A stretch of DNA of 64,000 nucleotides from Thermothielavioides terrestris NRRL 8126 (GCF_000226115.1 NC_016458.1:6420001-6484000), one strand, 5' to 3'. Positions 44,501-57,900 are shown, counted from the stretch's first letter. Numbers and translations: made by a program. The notes: generated by a model not told the origin, from the letters alone.

Positions 44501-47205
44501 AGTAGGTTGTAAAAGCTAATATAGAGTAATAAGCAATATATATCTAGCGTTAAGATCAGCTTTAGTAGTTATAAATAAATCCTATATACTCGAAGCTCCT
44601 CTATTTTATAGCTATAGTCTAGTATAGATTTAGAAATATCCCTCTCCTACCTTATAGTCCTACTCGCCTTTACTACCCCCTATATCCTCTAGCTCGTAGC
44701 CGTCCTCTCTATCCTCTTCTTCGTCAATATATTTGACGCGGTATAACTCTACTCCTAGTATAGCCTATAGCAAGTGTTCTAGGTAGGGTTTAGAACCTAT
44801 ATCCGAGCTAGCCTAGCGATCGACGTCTTTATCCGGTGTCCCTAGGCGTTGTATAGATAGGCTAGGTCCTAGGACGACATTAGGGCAAAAGATCTTACTA
44901 TTCTTATTAACGTCCTTGAATTAACGCTATTTAGCTACTGCTTTCTACTTCGTAGACTTTAGTATAATGATTGTAAAGTCTAGGGAAGAGGGCCATTTAC
45001 CCTAGTTATCGTAGTCCATTATAATCTCCTATATATAGGACAGTTCCTAGTTATCCTAGCTATACTCCTTAGGCAGGTTCCTATTATACTTGTCTACAAC
45101 GTTGGCCTATATCTTGTAAACGCCTATAACCTAGGTATAGATGTCTATACCGTTAGTGTCTTATATAGCATTTCATAGCGGAGCAACCTATATATATACT
45201 TCTATACTACTCTTAGGCCTATATACTTAAGTAGCCAATGTCGATATAGCTAGATACCTAGACTATAATAATAGAAAACTCTTTAATCCTAGTGCTAGCC
45301 TATCTGTCTATAAAGTAGGTAAAGATATCGTTTTAGTCCTTTATATATACGAAAGTTCGATCCTTCGACTACAACTTACAAATAGCTCTCTAAAGAGTAT
45401 TAGTACTCCTCGTAGCCCTAGATTAGGACATCTCCTAGACTAACCTTAGTAGCCTTAATGCTTAGTAACTTCTAAATGTTATAGTTAGAATTAAATCTAT
45501 ACTAAGCCTATATCTTACCCTACTTTCACTTCTCGTTGTTAAGGCTTACTATCGTAAAGGTATAAATAATATATTTCTTAGTCTTGTTTATAAATCGTAG
45601 TATAGAGATATATTATAGCTATTAAGTAGTCTTAAACATCTTATCTATAGTAATATAGTACAAAGGATGTTTCTTAATACTCTAACGCTTGCTCTTCTAG
45701 TTTAAGCTTGTAGTATAGAGGGGGTTGCCTATAGTATCTTAGCTAGTTGTGTCTTTAGCGGTCCTATTATATCGAGTCTAGTAGTAGAGCTATAAGATAT
45801 TAGTCTAGTAGCTACTAAGTAACGAAAGATTCATTTTTACTACGTTGCGGCTAGAGTACTATAAAAACGATTCACTAGCCCTTAGTATATCTAATTGATC
45901 TACGGTATTGGACTAGAGGCTTAAATGCTATAAAACCTACCCTACTTTAGATAATTTACTACGTTGTATACTAGATAATGTTTATATAGAGTTCCTATTA
46001 GCTAGCTATAAAACTCGCCTATTGCTTCCCAACTATATACTCTTCTAGGATAATAAGGTATTACTAGTAGTATCCCCGACCTTCGTCCTCTTTATCAGGC
46101 TATTAGATAGATGCCCCTTCCCAAGGGCACGACCTCCAAGCTAACCATCTACTATTCGCTTCTAAGGTCCATTGGCCTACCGCCTTTTCGACGAGAAAGA
46201 CAGATTAGCAACCTACTATAAAATCAGGGGGGGTTAGGTTAGGCTTCTCGTTCAAACGTATATACCAAAGAGCATATATATCCAGAAAGCTAGCAATCCC
46301 TAGCGCTAGATCGATCGGAAACCCTCCTACCGACATTATCGTTACCCTAGGCTTAACGAACAAACTGACCAACAGGGGTAGATAGGGGCTATAAAAGTAG
46401 CTTAGTATAACGTTAGAAGGAAGTAGTCCTACTTCGATCGCCTATAACACTATTAAGCCAAATAATCGTCGATTAAACTTAGAGGTAGTCGTTAATTTCA
46501 AAGCGATATATTAGAGGCCAATAATATAAACGAGATAGAGAGAGCAAGAGAAGTAGATAGAAGAATTAGATACTTAAAGATTTTCTTAGTAGACTAGCTA
46601 ATTTACAGTAAACGGAAAGAATATTCTATCTCACTTGACATTTAGAGATCTTAGTAGTTCGCCTACCTCAGCGAAGAGACGTTGTATCTTATTACAACGT
46701 TATTATCAAGACCTATAAATTCTATAATAGTAGGGTAACTATATACCTGACTTTAGAACCTAGCCTAGAAGCCAACTTGAAAATCGTTAATTATATAGGT
46801 AAGACATCGAATATCAGGCTTGTTTCTCTCTCTTTAGAAACTTACTTTAGCCCTATATACCTTAACTTCGATCGTCAATCGAGTACTGATATTGTCGACT
46901 TCTGCCCTCGCCAAAACGAAAGTAGCTTCGTATTAGAGGCCGCCTAGGCTAGGTTAGTTCAAGTCTATCGACTACTGTCGAATATCGCTATTGTTCTTCT
47001 TAGCTAACGATAGATCCTAGAATACCCTCCTCTCCCTTTTTATAGTAGACTAGTACACGATTTTATATATAGCTAATATACTAACGAGGTAGGAGTTATA
47101 ACGTTAGATAGTCCTACTATCTAAGAGAGATAGTATAAAACAAGGCGCGATACCACTAGATATAGATACTATAAGCTACAATATATCGAACATCTTCTAA
47201 TAGTT
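41510..47205. repeat. Unnamed decayed repeats, left part of the island
   Basis: No intact gene. Between about 43.2 and 45.9 kb the minus strand has long stretches that read as protein if TAG/TAA are ignored, including a Lys/Glu-rich end near 43230-43330. From about 46.6 to 47.2 kb the plus strand does the same. I could not assign either to a transposon family. A purine-rich tract lies near 43995-44095. Confidence 0.55.
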
Positions 47206-47210
47206 CAAAG
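47206..47210 (+). other. Target-site duplication CAAAG, left copy
   Basis: CAAAG directly precedes the 5' LTR and is repeated directly after the 3' LTR at 54849-54853. Confidence 0.9.
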
Positions 47211-47459
47211 TGTTATAGACCGGGCTGTACCCGGGCTAGGTATATGGGGCTGCGCCCAGGATCCGCGGCGGCCCTAGGACGGACCTATAGCGGGCCCGCC
47301 TCGCGCCTGGAATAACGTCGGTCCGAACCCACTTCGCGAGCCCCTAAAAAACTCTACGCACAGGGACCATAGCCTATACTTCTCCTTTTTCCTTCCTTAA
47401 GGTAGTTGAATAGAACATCGTACGCTTATCTACAGACGCTATAAAGCTAGTACGTTATA
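47211..47459 (+). repeat. 5' LTR
   Basis: 249 bp. Starts TGTTATAGACC; ends GTTATA, where the canonical CA end has become TA. The first ~140 bases have escaped the AT shift (for example GGATCCGCGGCGG). The 12-nt segment AAGGTAGTTGAA at 47399-47410 is complementary to the primer-binding site. Confidence 0.93.
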
Positions 47460-47460
47460 G

Positions 47461-47472
47461 TTCAACTACCTT
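47461..47472 (+). other. Primer-binding site, self-priming type
   Basis: TTCAACTACCTT begins two bases past the LTR and is the perfect reverse complement of 47399-47410 in the LTR. No TGG-starting tRNA complement is seen here. Confidence 0.7.
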
Positions 47473-47599
47473 TACGTAGATAGAGTAGCTATTACTTTCA
47501 AGTATAGACGAGAGTAGTACGCTAAGCGTTTCGATGTTAGTACCGAGTAGGCTAGACGCTACTATAAACAACCTAGGCGTCCTATAGATCCTAGACCTA

Positions 47600-50500
47600 G
47601 ATTAGGTCCACGAACACTTCCAACTCTTATAGGAGACGATCGTACGTTAGAACGTAACTATTGAGGAACTCTATATAGCTTAGATCGCTATAGCTCAGAC
47701 TATAAACGCCCCTATAGTAGTAAACGCCTAGGCTTCGACGACTAACACTGTAGTTCTAGCAACTCTCTAGATATAGCGGAAGCGTCTCCCTATAGGACAA
47801 CCCTTCGACGGTAAAAAGGAGCTCTTTACTACCTAGAGGGCTATAATAGTGTACGTCCTAATAGCGAACTAGGACTTTATTAGGGGTCTCTACAACTAAT
47901 AGATATTTATTTAGGGAAACCTTAGCTAGGGGGTCTAGGCTAAGGTTATAGCCTTCTATAAGTTAGGAGGACCTAGCTACAACTATAACCTAGGAACGTT
48001 TCTCAAGTATCTTATAATAATCTATATAGACCTCTATAAGTAGGTTATAGCCTTGATAGAGTTAGATATATTCTACTAAAGAGACAACGAGCTGTTCTCC
48101 TCTTTCATTGTTTACTTTAAAGCAAAGCTATCGAAAGCTAGAGGACTTAATTAGAACGACGAAATACAACTTATTAGACTATAACGATACCTTTCTCTAA
48201 AGTTGAAGTATATCGTAGTAGGATAGGGGGTCCTATAAAACGACTATACTATAGCTATTATAAAGTATTATAAGATCGTTATTAACCTAGAGGCCCTCTA
48301 TTTAGAGGAACGACATTAGTAGTCCTAGGGTAAACGACCTAGGCCTAATATAGATATAGAGAAGGATATAGATAGAGATATACTAATAACTGAGATTAAT
48401 ATAACCTATATTGCCTTAGCCTAAAGGGGAGCTAACAAAGGTCGTAGAAGAAAGTAGTAGTAGAATAGAGGAAAACAAAGCGTAAATACGCTATAGGTGA
48501 AGTAGGTAAGTAACGAGGTATATATAGCGCACTAATAGGCTAGAGCTTATATCTATTATAAACGCTAAGGCCACTTTATAGCTATCTATCTCTTTGCCTT
48601 AGCTAAGAGACTAGCTCCTTAGGTCGATATTAACAAGTTGGAGGCTAAGGAATAGGTAGAGGAGGACTCTCCCTCTAAGGAGGAGGAGAGAAAAGAGTAG
48701 CCCCTATATAAAGTCTTATATAAGGGCCGAAAGGACCTAGCTACTTATAGAACAAGTTTATAAAGATTAAAGAGAGAATAGATAAGCCTCTCTTTCTTAT
48801 CCCTATTTTTCTAAACTCCTTTAGTTTTATAAATATATAAATAGATAATAGGTACTAAAGCTATAGAGCTATTAGTAAAAGAGTATATTAGAGGTTAGAG
48901 ATCAAGTAAATAAGCCTATCGACTTCTTATACCCTAGGTATTATAGTTAAAGGGGTATAAATTACAAAGAAAATCATATATATCGCCTATATTACAATGG
49001 ATATCGATAGGTAGATCAGTGCTACTATATTCTATATAGTACTAGGGCTAGCCTATAATATTATATTAGGGCTCTCTTAGATAAACTATTATAAGATTGT
49101 ACTAGACCTAGCTAATAAAGTCCTTACTATCAATTCGCAAAGTAGCCTATAAGTATATAAGTACTCCTTATAGTAGAAGGAAGCTAACGCTACCCTAATT
49201 ATAGGTATAGTATTCGTAGGCTTAGCCTATAGGGTATAAAGGAAGAAGTCTAAAGGGGTATAAGATACGTTCCTTATCACTAATATCTATAAGATAACTA
49301 CTATACTAGGAGCAGCTATCTCCTAGCCTAATACCGACCTAGACCCGAAAGTCGCTTTGCTAAAGGAGCTATATAACTTCGCCGACCTCTTCGATAAAGA
49401 GAAGGCGAACGACCTCCTCCCCTATCGGAGGGAGGCCAACTATTATATCCGTCTTAAGATAGGCCTAGACGGAAAACCTTCTAAGCTTCTATAGAGACCT
49501 TTGTATAATATACTAAGGGACTATCTCCTAGAGATTCGAAAGTAGGTCGTAGACCTATTAGATAAAGGATAGATCTAGGTAAGCTCCTTATTAGTAGTCG
49601 CCCTAGTCCTCTTTATAAAGAAGCTAGAAGGAGGATAGAGGTTCTATATAGACTACTGAGCTTTGAACAAGATCACTAAATAGGACTAGTACCCGCTCTC
49701 TCTAATTAAAGAGACTCTTTAGTCCTTAGTTAGAGCTAAATAGCTTACGAAGCTAGACGTTAGGGCTATATTCTATTATATCTAAATAGCTAAGGGGGAT
49801 AAGTATCTTATAGCGTTTTATACAAGGTTTAGACTATTCGAATAGCTAGTCTACCCTTTTAAGCTTATAGATACTCCTACGACGTTCTAGAGATATATTA
49901 ATAACGCCCTCGGTCTAACGCTAGAAAACTATATAACGATATACTTTAACAATATCTTAGTATACTCGAGTAGAAGCCGAAAGGACTATATAAAGAAGGT
50001 ATATAAAGTCCTCTAAAGACTAAGGGATATAGGCCTTAACCTAGACTTTAAGAAATATATATTCGTAGTAAAGGAAGTTAAGTACCTAAGGTATATTGTA
50101 GAGATAGAGGTCTATATTCGCCTCGACCCTAAGAAGATCAAGGCTATCTACGAATAGGAGGTACCCTATAAGGTCTAAAGAGTATAAAGCTTCCTAGGAT
50201 TCGCTAATTTCTATTGCGACTTTATCCTCAACTTCTCTAAGAAGGCGGCCCTATTAATACGCCTTACCTATAAGAACGTCCCCTTCCGCTAGGGTAAAAA
50301 GGAGTAAGACGCCTTCGATATATTTAAGGCTATATTTATATTAGAGCTAATCTTTGCCTAATAGGATTCTAAGAGAGAGACGATCGTAGAAATAGACTAT
50401 TCTAATATAGTACTTAGTAGATACTTATCTTAGTAAGGAGAGGACAGGGTTCTTTACCTTATAGCCTACTACTCTACGAAACTAAGCTCTATTGAATATA

Positions 50501-52380
50501 ACTATATTATCTATAACAAAGAGCTATTAGCTATTATCTTATATCTCAAAGCCTAGTTAGCAGAGCTTCGAAGTATAGTAGCCCTCTTTACTATCCTAAT
50601 CGACTATAAGAACCTTAAGTACTTTACTTAGCTATATCTAATTAGTAAATAGTAGGCCTAATAGACGGAGACGCTCTCTCTATTCAACTTCGAGCTAAAG
50701 TACTAGCTAGGATCCTAGGCCTTATACTCTAATACACTCTCTCAACGTAAATAAGATAAGCCTAAAGATAGCTAGTATATCGCCTAGCTACTCCCTCCGA
50801 TCAAGGTATACTAGACTAATATATAGAAGGAGGCTAGGTTGCCTATAGGAGAGACGCTCTTCGAAGATAAGTAGCTCGTAGCCCTATAGGACAAAGGTAT
50901 TGTCGAAGACGAGTACTACGCTTATTGGCTCTAAGCCATTTACAACGAAGCTCGGAAGTTTCTAAAAGAGGTGAATATAATATAAACCTAGATCGTAGAC
51001 TACTCCTTTAATATATAAAGCGCACTCTAGTTCTATAGCTATCTCTAGCTCCCTATATAGGAGCCCCTAACTACTATAATCATCTAGCGAATCTATAACT
51101 TAGCTATATTAGGACACCTAGGGTATAACAGGCTATTTAAAATACTTTAGAGAGATTACTACTAGGACCTTATATTGTCCAATGTAAAGTAGTTCATTAG
51201 GAACTATAACTAGTGCCACTAGAGTAAGATCTCTTAGTAGCTATATCAAAGGCTTTTACAACCCTTGCCTATCTCTAATCGCTTTTAGAAGTAGATCTCT
51301 ATTGACTTTATAACTGACCTTCCTATAAAAGACGAGGAGGCGCCTAGCTACCTTATAATGATTATCGACCGCCTCTCTAAGTATATATAGCTCAAGGCGA
51401 TATACTTAATAGGAGTAGAAAAGTATACTCTCTAGTTCTATAATATATAGTAGTGCTTCTATAGGTTCTTAACTCAAATTATAACCAACTATAGGTCGAA
51501 CTAGTTAAATAGGTTCTAGACTATACTATATAAGGCGATAGAGGTAAAGTAGCTTCTATCGACTTTTTATTATCCCTAGACGAATAGGGGAACAAAGTAG
51601 GTCAACTAAGAGGTATAGGCTATCCTCCGAATCTTCGTCTCCTTTATATAGTATAACTGGCTTAAACACCTCTTAGCCTACTAGTTTATACTCAATAACA
51701 GAGACTTGTCTATAACTGAGGTAAGCTTAAACTACCTCCTCTATAGGTTCGATATAAGCCCTATACAACTTATTACGATCCTAACGACGCCTATAGCGAC
51801 CTTAGAGGGCTATACTACCAAGTTCCTCTACTATCTAAAGAAGGGAATAGAGTAGACCTAAATAGCTATTACATATATATAGTAGTAGCAATAAGCGAAT
51901 ATAAACCGCTTTCGCCACCTAGCTAAGAGGTTTAAGGTAGAGGACAAGGTATAGTTCTCTCTATACAATATAAAGATGAACCGCCCTAGTAAGAAACTCG
52001 ACTAGCTAAATACTAAGTATAAGGTAGTCGCGGTATTTACCCCCTTGACAATGACGTTCAATATACTAAATGGTCTATACCCAACCTTCTATATCGATCT
52101 AGTCGAGTAAATAGCCTCTAATCTACTCCCTTTGTAGAAAGTTATAAATAAGTAGCTAGACCCTATATAGGTTATATCGAAAGAGGATATTCCTTAGTAG
52201 AAATATAGGGTAAAGGCGATCTTTAAAGCTTAGAACGTTAGAGGAAGGGGAAACAACCGCGATATATACGTCAAGTAGGTAGGTTACAACAAACTAATAT
52301 AGGAGCCCCTAAAGAACTTCTTAGATACTACTATACTCGACAAGTTCGAACGAGAATAGGGAGATATACAATACAACGAT
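47600..52380 (+). pseudogene. Decayed gag-pol with chromodomain-like end
   Basis: With TAG/TAA regarded as former glutamine codons, the plus strand reads as a chromovirus polyprotein. Gag-like sequence lies around 47.8-48.4 kb (QPFDGKKELF). RT starts near 49.6 kb with a KKLEGG-RFYIDY-ALNKI block, and its catalytic box at 49942-49953 is YFNN instead of YxDD. RNase H follows around 50.4-50.6 kb. Integrase covers about 51.1-52.0 kb, with an SIDFITDLP aspartate but changed partners (TNYRS for the second Asp region; NRGTKQVNQ where a glutamate is normal). A chromodomain-like VGYNKLIQEPLKNF stretch lies at about 52200-52362. All changes fit G-to-A/C-to-T mutation. No protein can be made. Confidence 0.85.
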
Positions 52381-54586
52381 AGGCTAGCGTCGAACTAGAG
52401 GAGGAAAGGAAAACGCAATGTTTATATATAGACTACCCTATAAGAAACAACAACGATAAAACGAATATAGCTCAATAGCACTACTAGGCGTATAGTCACC
52501 TCGATATATCTAGCTATAACCTTATTACGAAAGAACAATAAGAAAAATATAAATGTAGAGAGGCCCCAATGTACCAACTAGGTCTCCTCCCTTAGATATA
52601 GATAGTCCTCCAACCTTACCCTAGCGTCAATCCTATAGTACTACGGGATACCTAGGCGTAAACTAAAGGGAAGTAGGGTTGATGGCCAATGTATTACCTA
52701 CTCTAAGATCTCCGAGGTAGGGCGAAGGCGAATATCAAAGTTACTACAACTGCTCTAGTCGGTAGGTTGGTTCAATAACAGGTCAAGGCATAGGATAAAG
52801 TAGGAGCAAAGCTATAGCAAAGGACAAAGCCGTCTCTAGCCCTACTCTATAGCCTCTTTGTCTTTAGATAGCACTATATCGCTAGCAAGTAGGTACTCGA
52901 CACCTTCGTTAAACGACGAAAGTACCTCTATAATCGGCTATCTATTAAACCTACTAGGGGTCTAAGGTAAAGGATCAATATACTCTTAAGGGATATAGAC
53001 GAAGTTCTTAAGGGGAGAGGATAGACAACGCTAGGGACATAGGACGAAGAGAACCAAGGCAATGTTGTACCTAGTAAAAATCGTACTATAGCCGCCTTAC
53101 AAAGAGGGGCTAGACTACAACGAGCTTAAAACGTAGTCAACAAGACGGTTATTAGTATTAACGACTATTGTAATAACGTCGACTAAATAGTATATATCGT
53201 ATTAGTAGGCTTCTTCGTTACTTATTAAGCGATAAGTTAGACGGATAGCTAGCTAGGCAAAGTAGTCTAGGGAAGAGGTAGGCGAATTATAGGGCACTAA
53301 AGCCCTATAATAGCTCAACGTAGCGGAGGAGGCGACCAAGGTCTAAAGGACAGTATAAGTCGAGGTCTACTCGGTAGTAGACGAAGGGAGCAATACTAGC
53401 TAAATAGGAACACAATATGTCTATACATTGTTAAAAGCGGTCTAGAAAGACTATATTAGCTTCTAGAATTCGCGTTTAAGGACTATATAACGAACAAGCT
53501 ACAAGCTCGTCTTCTTTCGAGCTAGGGTCTCAATAGCCTAGCCTATATCGTATACCTTAAAGATTTTCTTTAGACTAGACCGAAGGCAAGGGTTTATTAC
53601 CTACAATACAGAGTCCTACTTGTATATAGTATAGGCCCTCCAACATTCTTTATAAGATTTACTACAACTAGGGGTATATTCGACCTTGGTACTACTAAAA
53701 AGGTGAACGATATACTATATATAGAACTCTCCCTTATTAGAAAGTAGTTCATTTTCTTCGTTATTAGAGTCTCCTTTAATAATAAACCTACTAATCGATA
53801 GTTTATTATTCTTCTAACGTTTATTTTAGTTCTATAACGTTATAGTTAGCGAACGACTTAGATCTATAGCAAAGTCGTCCTAGAAGCACTTACATTACAA
53901 TCTTCGTTATTATCACTACTAGGATAGTAGCCTATACCACTACCTCTAAGAGCAGCGGTAGCGACTAACATTTTAATGTTCCTATATATGAATATAGTAA
54001 ACGAGTTTCAAAACTATATCGTTATCGAGGAGAGGGACGAAGAGACTTTTATAGAAGCTAAGACAGTAATAAACAACGTACTCGAAGGTATAGGTAGACG
54101 CGAGGTAGGAGCGTAAAAGAAAAGAAACGTATATAAGGCGGGATAGGGAGAACGATATCACCGTGTAAGAAGGGAGAAGAATAGATCGTAGAGGAGGAAG
54201 GAGAGACGTATATTAGATATAGGAAGAAAATATAAAAAAGTCAAGTTATATAGGAGGAGAGGTTTAAATAACAGTAGGTGGGGTTAGATCGTATATAATC
54301 AATAAGTACGCTTAGTACAACGTAGTTGCAATATATAAATGTACAAAGCGAGGAAAGGCCAATTAGCGGCTTACTAAACGATATAAATAAACAACTTGAG
54401 CCTAGGCAATAGGATAGCCACGAGTAGCAAAGCCTCAACAGGCAACTACGCTAGACTACCCCAATAGCAAAGCAGGCGCTATACAACCGGACAACAGGTA
54501 CCGGCGTCTATCACGACTAGCGCTACGCCGGACCTAAACCACGCTCAATACGACGTTACGTATACTCCAATTCAGCTACCCAACGG
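52380..54586 (+). pseudogene. Extra decayed reading frame 3' of pol
   Basis: About 2.2 kb between the chromodomain-like end and the polypurine tract. One frame around 53325-53700 runs over 100 codons with only TAA/TAG breaks until a TGA, as RIP of a coding sequence would leave. No motif recognised. It could be an additional element gene, a captured host sequence, or a nested repeat. Confidence 0.5.
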
Positions 54587-54598
54587 GGCAAAGGGGGT
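54587..54598 (+). other. Polypurine tract
   Basis: AAAGGGGG-type purine run (within GGGGCAAAGGGGGT) just before the 3' LTR; primes plus-strand synthesis in LTR elements. Confidence 0.75.
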
Positions 54599-54599
54599 A

Positions 54600-54848
54600 T
54601 ATTATAGACCGGGCTATACCTAGGCTAGGTATATAGGGCTACGCCTAGGATCTATAGCGGCCCCGGGACAGACCTGTAGCAAGCCCGCCTTACGCCCAAA
54701 ATAACGTCGGTCCGAACCTACTTCGCAAGCCCCTAAAAAACTCTATATACAGGGACCGTAGCCTATACTTCTCCTTTTTCTTTCCTTAAGGTAGTTGAAT
54801 AGAACATCGTACGCTTATCTATAGACGCTATAAGGCTAGCACGTTACA
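54600..54848 (+). repeat. 3' LTR
   Basis: 249 bp, same length as the 5' copy and about 87% identical with transitions only. Starts TATTATAGACC (RIP of TG) and ends GTTACA. Confidence 0.93.
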
Positions 54849-54853
54849 CAAAG
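54849..54853 (+). other. Target-site duplication CAAAG, right copy
   Basis: Matches 47206-47210 exactly. Confidence 0.9.
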
Positions 54854-54959
54854 CCTTTAAGTAAATAGTAGCTAGTTAGGAGCTAGCGACAAGACTGCTA
54901 CCTTCGTCGATATAAAACGATCCTGCCCCTTATATTAACCGAAGTGGAACTACTATATA

Positions 54960-57900
54960 GATAGAGACCATCAATATATTCGATATAGACGTCGAAGCGA
55001 TACTAGAGGTACTAGACGACGCAATGAACTAGGAGCAAAAGAGTCAGAGTGACTATAAAAACCTAGCCCTAGAAACGACGACCTTGGACGTAGTAGACAC
55101 TGTACTTAGCTAGGTGGCCTATAACGAGGACAGAGATAACAAGAGTCGTACCTTAAAGGAAGATAGATCTACAATAGATAAAGGCGACAATAGGATATAG
55201 CCAATTTAACTAGGCCTCTTCAATGTTGGGCCTAGCTATAAGGACCTAGGTCAGGATATTGGTTTCGGAGACCTAGACAATTATCCTAAACTAGAACTAG
55301 ATACAACAGAGACTATATTATCTACAACCTTAGACAATGACAAGACTCCGCCACCGCTTTACTCCTATTGTCAACTGGCTAATAGTATAACCGAGGTTCC
55401 GTTTTACCAAAAAGATATTAGGACTAGCTAATTCTAGGACCTCCTTATATTATAGCTATAGAAAAACAATATCTCCCAATAGGCCTACTAGCAACTAGTA
55501 AATATCCTTAGGACCGTCGATAATCTTAACGAGTTACGCTTATTACCTAGTTTTAAGGATATACTCCTCAACAACTTTCATCGTAGCCTTCTTCTTAGTA
55601 AGCTCTAGTCTCATGTCCTTCCGCTTAATATAATCTAGCTCCCTAATAAAGCAAGCTACAAGGAAGAGCTACTCGCTTTTGACCTACGATATACGTTCAA
55701 GACACTACTAGGCTCTCTAGATATTTGTAAGAAGGTGTACCGAGGTATAGCTGTCTATATAGACCGGCCTATCTAGGACCCTTAGGAGTTGCTATAGTAG
55801 GGTCAATCTCTATAGACAACATTGGGCCGCTTCTTTAAGTACCTAAATAGCATTCTACTCTTCCTATCTAACTTCGTTTTCTAGTATAGATATAGGAAGA
55901 CTAGCTATAGGTACATTAAGGTGTACTATAAAATAGCCTATATTAGAAAGGTCACCTACTATAGTCTTAACTACACTAGTAAGGCGCAAGAGGAAGGTAA
56001 GATAGAGGAAGAGATAATCCTAATCTAAGAGGCCCTTATACTCGATACCTTCACTCCTACAATAAAGGCAGTTAGATAATCTATCTATATTTTATAGTGC
56101 GAAGTTAACTATAAGGAACTCTTCCTCGTTAAAGACAACTTGACCTATCTAAAGCTAAGTTAAGTTCTTAGGCAACTTAACAATGTCCTAATCGACTATT
56201 ATTTCGACCCTAATTCCTAGCTTATTAAAACGTTACTAACTATGCCTTTTATAGTCCGGTACTTCTAGAATATATAGTAGGTATAGTTCTGGCCTATAGT
56301 AGTAATATCGCTATTATATAACGAGCTCGAGCTCTTAACCTTCTCCTATTAGCATTTTATAGACAATTGGGTAGATAAGGAGGTTTAGTCTCTACTACTC
56401 TAGATGTTTGTCGATGAATTTAGGCTATATTGAACAATATATCGTTCGATTATAGGCATCTACCTATTCTATCAATTCTTCCCTAAGTACATTAGGGAAC
56501 GTTGTTTAAACGTTATCCTAGTTACACTTAGTCCTTTCGGCTTAGACTTGTCAAATACCCTAGAATTACTAGCTTATATAACTGAGCTAGATGTAGGGAT
56601 ATCAATATAGATCAGTAGAAATAGAAAGAGCACTCTTGTCTATCTATTCGTTACTATACTTATTGGCGATATACTATAGCAATAAAAGATAGCTAGGTAT
56701 TCTAGGCATATAGCTAAGCGGCTATATCGCTTCTGTCTTATTAAGAAATTGAACTGCTCTAATCTTATATTTAATATACGGAACTAGGGCTAGTATTATT
56801 TCCAATATCTTTAAGATATTGCTTAGATTCGGGGGATGCTAGTTGAGTAGCAGAAAAGTGCACTGGTCGATCTAGATATTAGCCTAGATTTCCGTCTTCT
56901 TAATACTCTATAAGCCCTTTTCCCTACTTTAGATATTATTTACACTCGACTAACCGACGTAGCTTACTCAGAGTACTAAAGCCTTAGAAAGATGTTGCTT
57001 TATCTGCTCTTTGATATTGACAATAAGGGGTTTCTTATAGATAAGGCTTTCAACGAGGCTATAATTGCTTATTGAAACTTCTCCTTCCCCTCTAGATAGT
57101 TATAAATCTCGTTAGTTAGGAAGTACATTGACTCTATAAATATATAGTAAGTAGTGTATACAATTATCACTTCCCCTATCTTCCTATATACCTGGTTATA
57201 GGACGAGTATATAAAACCTAAATTGATCCTAGTAATCAAGATCTACACTAAAGACTACCTCGATGTCTAGCGCCTATCTCGTTTAGTACTAATAAGTCTT
57301 ATAGTCTTACACTATATCGTCGCTACTAGCTAGACGTTTGCTCTATCTATCCTCGTAATATATAGTCTTAGCAATTCTAAGTTAGATCGAGGCTAGTTTA
57401 AAGCAAGAATTATTGTAGAGCGTCGAGCTCTATAGTTTATATTTCAGGTCTACGCTAATTGTACTAAGCTTATAGAATTATAAGCAACTTCGACTAGATA
57501 GAAGAAACTAGGAGGGAGTACGAGGCCTACTATTCTATAGCTATAGAGGTCGATAACCCCAATTCCCCTACTATCCTACGTCAGTAGAGTTTAGTCTATT
57601 GCGAACGGGGCACCTCTATCTACTACTGCTCTATCTACGATTAAGAAGACAATTGTAAGTCAAAGCTAAAAACAAGACAACGATCTAGCATTGGCGGACA
57701 GATAGGAAGCGAAGAAGGGTCTACCGAACATCTACCAGGGTCTCTATTTTCTAAAGATCGTAAAGGAGTATAGTACGCTCAATATAGTATTTACTTTGCT
57801 TAGAGAGGATAAGTATAAGTACCTAAAACCATTTATTTCTACTTTTACTACATTTGTTGCTCTAACAACTGAAATAGGTAGTTTAAAACAGAGGTTCTCT

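Larger units (their letters stand above)
47211..54848 (+). mobile_element. Complete Ty3/Gypsy chromovirus, RIP-inactivated
   Basis: 7,638-bp LTR retrotransposon: 5' LTR 47211-47459, 3' LTR 54600-54848, flanked by a 5-bp CAAAG duplication. Internal order is gag-like, protease/reverse transcriptase, RNase H, integrase, chromodomain-like, then an extra ~2.2 kb 3' region, a polypurine tract and the 3' LTR. The primer-binding site is complementary to the LTR itself. The RT YxDD box is YFNN, and coding frames are full of TAG/TAA. The LTRs differ at 33 of 249 positions by hand count, all transitions, so most divergence is RIP and cannot be used as a clock. Family traits (gypsy order, chromodomain, self-priming) fit the Tf1/sushi-like chromoviruses. 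Confidence 0.92.

Noticed and set aside
54241..54438. 65-codon minus-strand frame with hydrophobic residues in the gypsy 3' region
   Set aside because: AT-rich chance frame opposite the plus-strand relic; only one of its size in 20 kb.
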